64,000 nucleotides of DNA from Gammaproteobacteria bacterium (GTDB lineage Bacteria > Pseudomonadota > Gammaproteobacteria > Steroidobacterales > GCA-2729495): NCBI GenBank assembly GCA_016874095.1, contig VGVH01000001.1, forward strand, positions 353,745 through 417,744. The letters run 5' to 3'. Below are positions 61,389 to 64,000 of the stretch, one piece after another (the stretch's first letter is position 1; each line of letters opens with the position of its first letter). A model generated the notes under the pieces. It saw nothing but the letters and a program-made list of their open reading frames with translations. It searched no databases and was not told the origin of the DNA. The translations under genes and the position numbers were made by a program.

Positions 61389-63880
61389 GAACGCTCGCCT
61401 TTGCATTGCGAGGCCTGCTGCGTGACCTGCGCGGCGGCGAGCTCACGGTGCTGGTGGCCGCGATCGTTGTCGCGGTCACCGCCATCACCGCGGTCGGCTT
61501 TTTCACGGACCGCGTCGGTCGCGTGATCCGCCAGCAGGCCGGGGCGGCACTTGCCGGCGATCTGGTCGTCCGCTCACCCGTGCCGCTTCCCGGCGAGTTT
61601 CTCGACGAGGCGCGTGCGCTTGGGCTGCGGACCGCCGAGGCTGTGTCGTTCGCGAGCGTCGTCCTGACCGACGCGGAGGAGAGCTCGCTCGCTACGGTGG
61701 AGGGCGTGACCGCGGGCTTCCCCCTGCGCGGCGAAATCAAGATTTCGGAGCAGATGTTTGGTCGCACGGAGGCGACACGCGATGTTCCCGCGCTTGGCGA
61801 GGCCTGGGCCGAGGCGGGGCTGCTCGGCAAGCTGGGCGCGGAGGTTGGAACCGAAGTCGAGGTGGGCACGCGGCGGCTGCGCATCACCCGCGTGCTCGAG
61901 TACCAGCCGGACCAGAACCCCGGCTTCGCCAATCTCGCGCCATCCCTGCTCGTGAATATCGCCGAGGTGGCGCAGATGGACGTGCTGCGGCCGGGAAGCC
62001 GCGCCACGTTCCGCCAGCTCTTCGCGGGCGACGAGGACACCATCGAGAAGTTGCGTGACACCCTCAAGCCGAAATTGGGGAGCGATGCCGTCATCCGCGA
62101 CCGGCGCGATGCCGGCGAACAGATCAACGCGGCGATAGAGCGCGCGCAGAGCTTCCTGTCGCTCGCTTCCCTGGTCACGATCGTCCTGGCGGCGGTTGCC
62201 ACCGCCATGGCCGCGCGACTCTATGCCCTGCGCCACCTCGACACGGTAGCGCTGCTGAAGAGCATCGGTGGAACCCAGGGCTTTGTCGAGCGGGTATCGC
62301 TCATCCAGCTCCTCATGATCGTCGTCGGCACGACTGTCATCGGGTCGGCCATCGGATTCGCTGCGCAGGGCGTGCTTGCGGAATTGTCGCTGGGGCTCCT
62401 CGGTGTGGAGCTGCCGCCGCCCCGCGCGATGCCAGCATGGCTTGGAGCCCTCACGTCGAGCACGATTGTCGTCGGCTTCGCCCTCCCGCACCTCTGGGCC
62501 CTGCGGCGTACTCCGCCCATCCGCGTTCTTCGACGGGACCTGCCGCCACCCGCGCTCGCCACCTGGGTTACCTACACCGTGGCAGTCGGCGCTCTTGCCT
62601 GGATGATTTTCGCGATCGTCCGGAACCTGAAGCTCGTCGGGTTCATACTCGGTGGCCTCGGTGGCCTCGCCCTGGTGGCCGGCCTGGCGGGATTCCTGCT
62701 GGTGAGGCTGGTCTCGCGTTTTCGCGGCGCCGCCGGCGTTTCCTGGCGCTACGGCCTTGCCAACATCTCGCGGCGCGGCACGGAGAGCGTGGTGCAGATC
62801 GTGGGCTTCGGCCTGGGCCTCATGGTGCTGCTCCTTCTCACGATCGTGCGCACGGATCTGCTGTCGGAGTGGCGCCGCACGATTCCAACCGACGCACCGA
62901 ACTACTTCCTGATCAACATCGACCCCGCCACCTGGGAGTCGATGCGCGCCTTCATCGAGGCAGAGATCGGCAGCAAGCCGCAGGCGTTGCCATTCCTGCG
63001 CGGTCGGCTGGCGGCGATCAACGGCAAGTCCACCGACGGCATGAAGCCGGAGAATCCGCAGGCGGCGAATTTCGTCCGTCGCGAGCAGAACCTCACCTGG
63101 GTCGCGCAGCTGCCGGAGAGCAACACCATCAAGTCCGGGGAGTGGTGGGGCGCCGACTACCGGGGTGAACCGCAACTTTCCCTCGACGATGAGGTGGCGC
63201 GCGCCGTCGGCATAGAAGTCGGGGATACCCTCACGTTCAACATCGGCGGCGAGGAGATCGCCATGCCGGTGACGAGCATCCGCACCATCGAGTGGGACTC
63301 GTTCGCGCCGAATTTCTACCTGGTGCTTTCCCCCGGGGTCGCCGAGGAGCTGCCGCAGACCTACATCGCGAGTTTCTACGTTCCGCCCGAGCGCCGGTTG
63401 CTGCTGAACAAGCTCGTGCGACGATTTCCCGGCGTAACGGTATTCGACCTGGAAGCGATACTGGGTCAGGTGCGAATGATCGTGGATCGTGCGTCGCAGG
63501 CCGTGCAGTACGTCTTCCTCTTCACCATCCTCGCCGGCGTGATGGTGCTGCTTGCCGCCGTGCAGGTAACGCGTGATGAGCGCCGGTTCGAGAGTGCGAT
63601 CCTGCACGCGCTCGGCGCGGGGCGTCGGCAGATCCTCAACGGCGTGGCGGTGGAGTTCACGACGCTTGGCGCGCTTGCCGGCGTGCTGGCCGCGCTCGGT
63701 GCCTCGGCGATCGGTCTTCTGCTGGCCGAGCGCGTCTTCGACCTGGGCTTTCGCGTGAGTCCGATGCTCTGGCCTGCCGGCCTGTTGCTGGGCGGTCTGA
63801 TCGTCGGCATCACCGGCACTCTGGCAACCCGCAAGGCAGTGAATGAGCCACCGGTGACCGTGCTGCGAGAGTCCATATAA
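61385..63880 (+). CDS. ybbP: ABC transporter permease YbbP, FtsX-like
   Basis: 831 residues from a TTG overlapping the ybbA stop (TTGA): LRTLAFALRGLLRDLRGGEL. It has ten predicted helices: one N-terminal, a large periplasmic domain (about 45-245), three helices with an FtsX block (LASLVTIVLAAVATAMAARL, ALLKSIGGTQGFVERVSLIQ), a middle group (about 395-500), a second periplasmic domain and a last FtsX block (RRFESAILHALGAGRRQILN). This duplicated YbbP architecture is normal in length. It forms an exporter with YbbA, with TesA encoded divergently as a likely functional partner. Confidence 0.95.
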   Translation: MRTLAFALRGLLRDLRGGELTVLVAAIVVAVTAITAVGFFTDRVGRVIRQQAGAALAGDLVVRSPVPLPGEFLDEARALGLRTAEAVSFASVVLTDAEESSLATVEGVTAGFPLRGEIKISEQMFGRTEATRDVPALGEAWAEAGLLGKLGAEVGTEVEVGTRRLRITRVLEYQPDQNPGFANLAPSLLVNIAEVAQMDVLRPGSRATFRQLFAGDEDTIEKLRDTLKPKLGSDAVIRDRRDAGEQINAAIERAQSFLSLASLVTIVLAAVATAMAARLYALRHLDTVALLKSIGGTQGFVERVSLIQLLMIVVGTTVIGSAIGFAAQGVLAELSLGLLGVELPPPRAMPAWLGALTSSTIVVGFALPHLWALRRTPPIRVLRRDLPPPALATWVTYTVAVGALAWMIFAIVRNLKLVGFILGGLGGLALVAGLAGFLLVRLVSRFRGAAGVSWRYGLANISRRGTESVVQIVGFGLGLMVLLLLTIVRTDLLSEWRRTIPTDAPNYFLINIDPATWESMRAFIEAEIGSKPQALPFLRGRLAAINGKSTDGMKPENPQAANFVRREQNLTWVAQLPESNTIKSGEWWGADYRGEPQLSLDDEVARAVGIEVGDTLTFNIGGEEIAMPVTSIRTIEWDSFAPNFYLVLSPGVAEELPQTYIASFYVPPERRLLLNKLVRRFPGVTVFDLEAILGQVRMIVDRASQAVQYVFLFTILAGVMVLLAAVQVTRDERRFESAILHALGAGRRQILNGVAVEFTTLGALAGVLAALGASAIGLLLAERVFDLGFRVSPMLWPAGLLLGGLIVGITGTLATRKAVNEPPVTVLRESI

Positions 63881-64000
63881 GTTATTGGTTCCGCCTGTTG
63901 ATGCGATACGAGCGATCAAATCAGCCACGCAGGCGGCGTGCGACCCGCCAATCGGGCGCAAGTCACGAGTTACTCGTGTAACTGGGCCTTCGCGTCAGAA
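63881..64000. other. Non-coding right edge after ybbP
   Basis: 120 bp with no gene. Two competing short hairpins overlap: CACGAG-TTA-CTCGTG (63964-63978) and AGTTAC-TCGT-GTAACT (63968-63983). There is no U tract, so a terminator is not established. Confidence 0.4.

Noticed and set aside
61574-63961. 795-residue minus-strand ORF
   Set aside because: It is antisense to ybbP and has no recognisable domain or ribosome site.
63964-63983. Terminator after ybbP
   Set aside because: The two short hairpins compete, are only 6 bp each, and lack a U tract.

Overview
The window reads as a single stretch of chromosome from a GC-rich gammaproteobacterium outside the enterics. The best-fitting neighbourhood is the Xanthomonadales/Nevskiales/Steroidobacterales part of the class, but this is an inference from gene order, not from a phylogeny. 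Gene orders pointing there are: a class A penicillin-binding protein divergent from pilMNOPQ followed by aroK-aroB; tesA divergent from ybbA-ybbP; yicC, gmk, rpoZ, spoT and recG on one strand; comF divergent from bioB-bioC; trkA-trkH; and two aa3-type oxidase clusters with their heme A and assembly genes. Almost every base is coding. I see no rRNA, tRNA, CRISPR array, prophage or transposase. Many genes overlap by one to four bases (ATGA, GTGA or TTGA junctions), so translational coupling is common.

Layout. 1-4.1 kb: a truncated TRAP substrate-binding protein, a TauE/SafE permease, an FKBP lipoprotein, an HU-like protein with a very clear UUCG terminator, a decayed YjgN/DUF898 gene and a GIY-YIG protein. 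4.1-11.4 kb (minus): trkA-trkH-TPR potassium uptake genes, uvrD and recQ. 11.4-15.4 kb (minus): SURF1, an SCO-like protein, heme A synthase and a GT39-like glycosyltransferase, overlapping or nearly so. 15.4-21.3 kb (plus): oxidase cluster 1, with a diheme subunit II, subunit I, two subunit III-like proteins and a subunit IV. 21.2-26.4 kb: a small membrane protein, a cytochrome c5 and a HIG1 protein, then oxidase cluster 2 (minus; coxB, coxA, a small assembly protein, ctaG, coxC). 26.7-30.1 kb: bioC, bioB, comF, ubiA. 30.1-40.7 kb (minus): recG, ridA, spoT, rpoZ, then an inserted four-gene module, then gmk and yicC. 40.9-45 kb (plus): PP2C phosphatase, rph, rdgB, rpmE, gltA. 45-48.2 kb (minus): an uncharacterised protein and PBP1A. 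48.6-59.2 kb (plus): pilMNOPQ, a large Ig-like lipoprotein, aroK, aroB, dgt, pyrF. 59.2-63.9 kb: an NmrA-like oxidoreductase, tesA (minus), and ybbA-ybbP.

The most interesting object is the module at 35.3-39.1 kb between gmk and rpoZ. Its first gene encodes a protein that matches the light-sensing half of CarH-type adenosylcobalamin photoreceptors: a W-x9-EH motif and a GERHELG cobalamin loop. It has no DNA-binding domain. It is followed, with overlapping start and stop codons, by a periplasmic adaptor, an FtsX-like permease and an ABC ATPase. This suggests a B12- or light-linked exporter, with the sensor acting through a protein partner. Other points worth attention are a 35-bp perfect inverted repeat separating aroK from aroB, an AT-rich region before rpmE with a palindromic pair of DnaA-box-like sites, the diheme subunit II oxidase with doubled subunit III, and an Ig-like lipoprotein with calcium-loop-like motifs at the end of the pilus operon.
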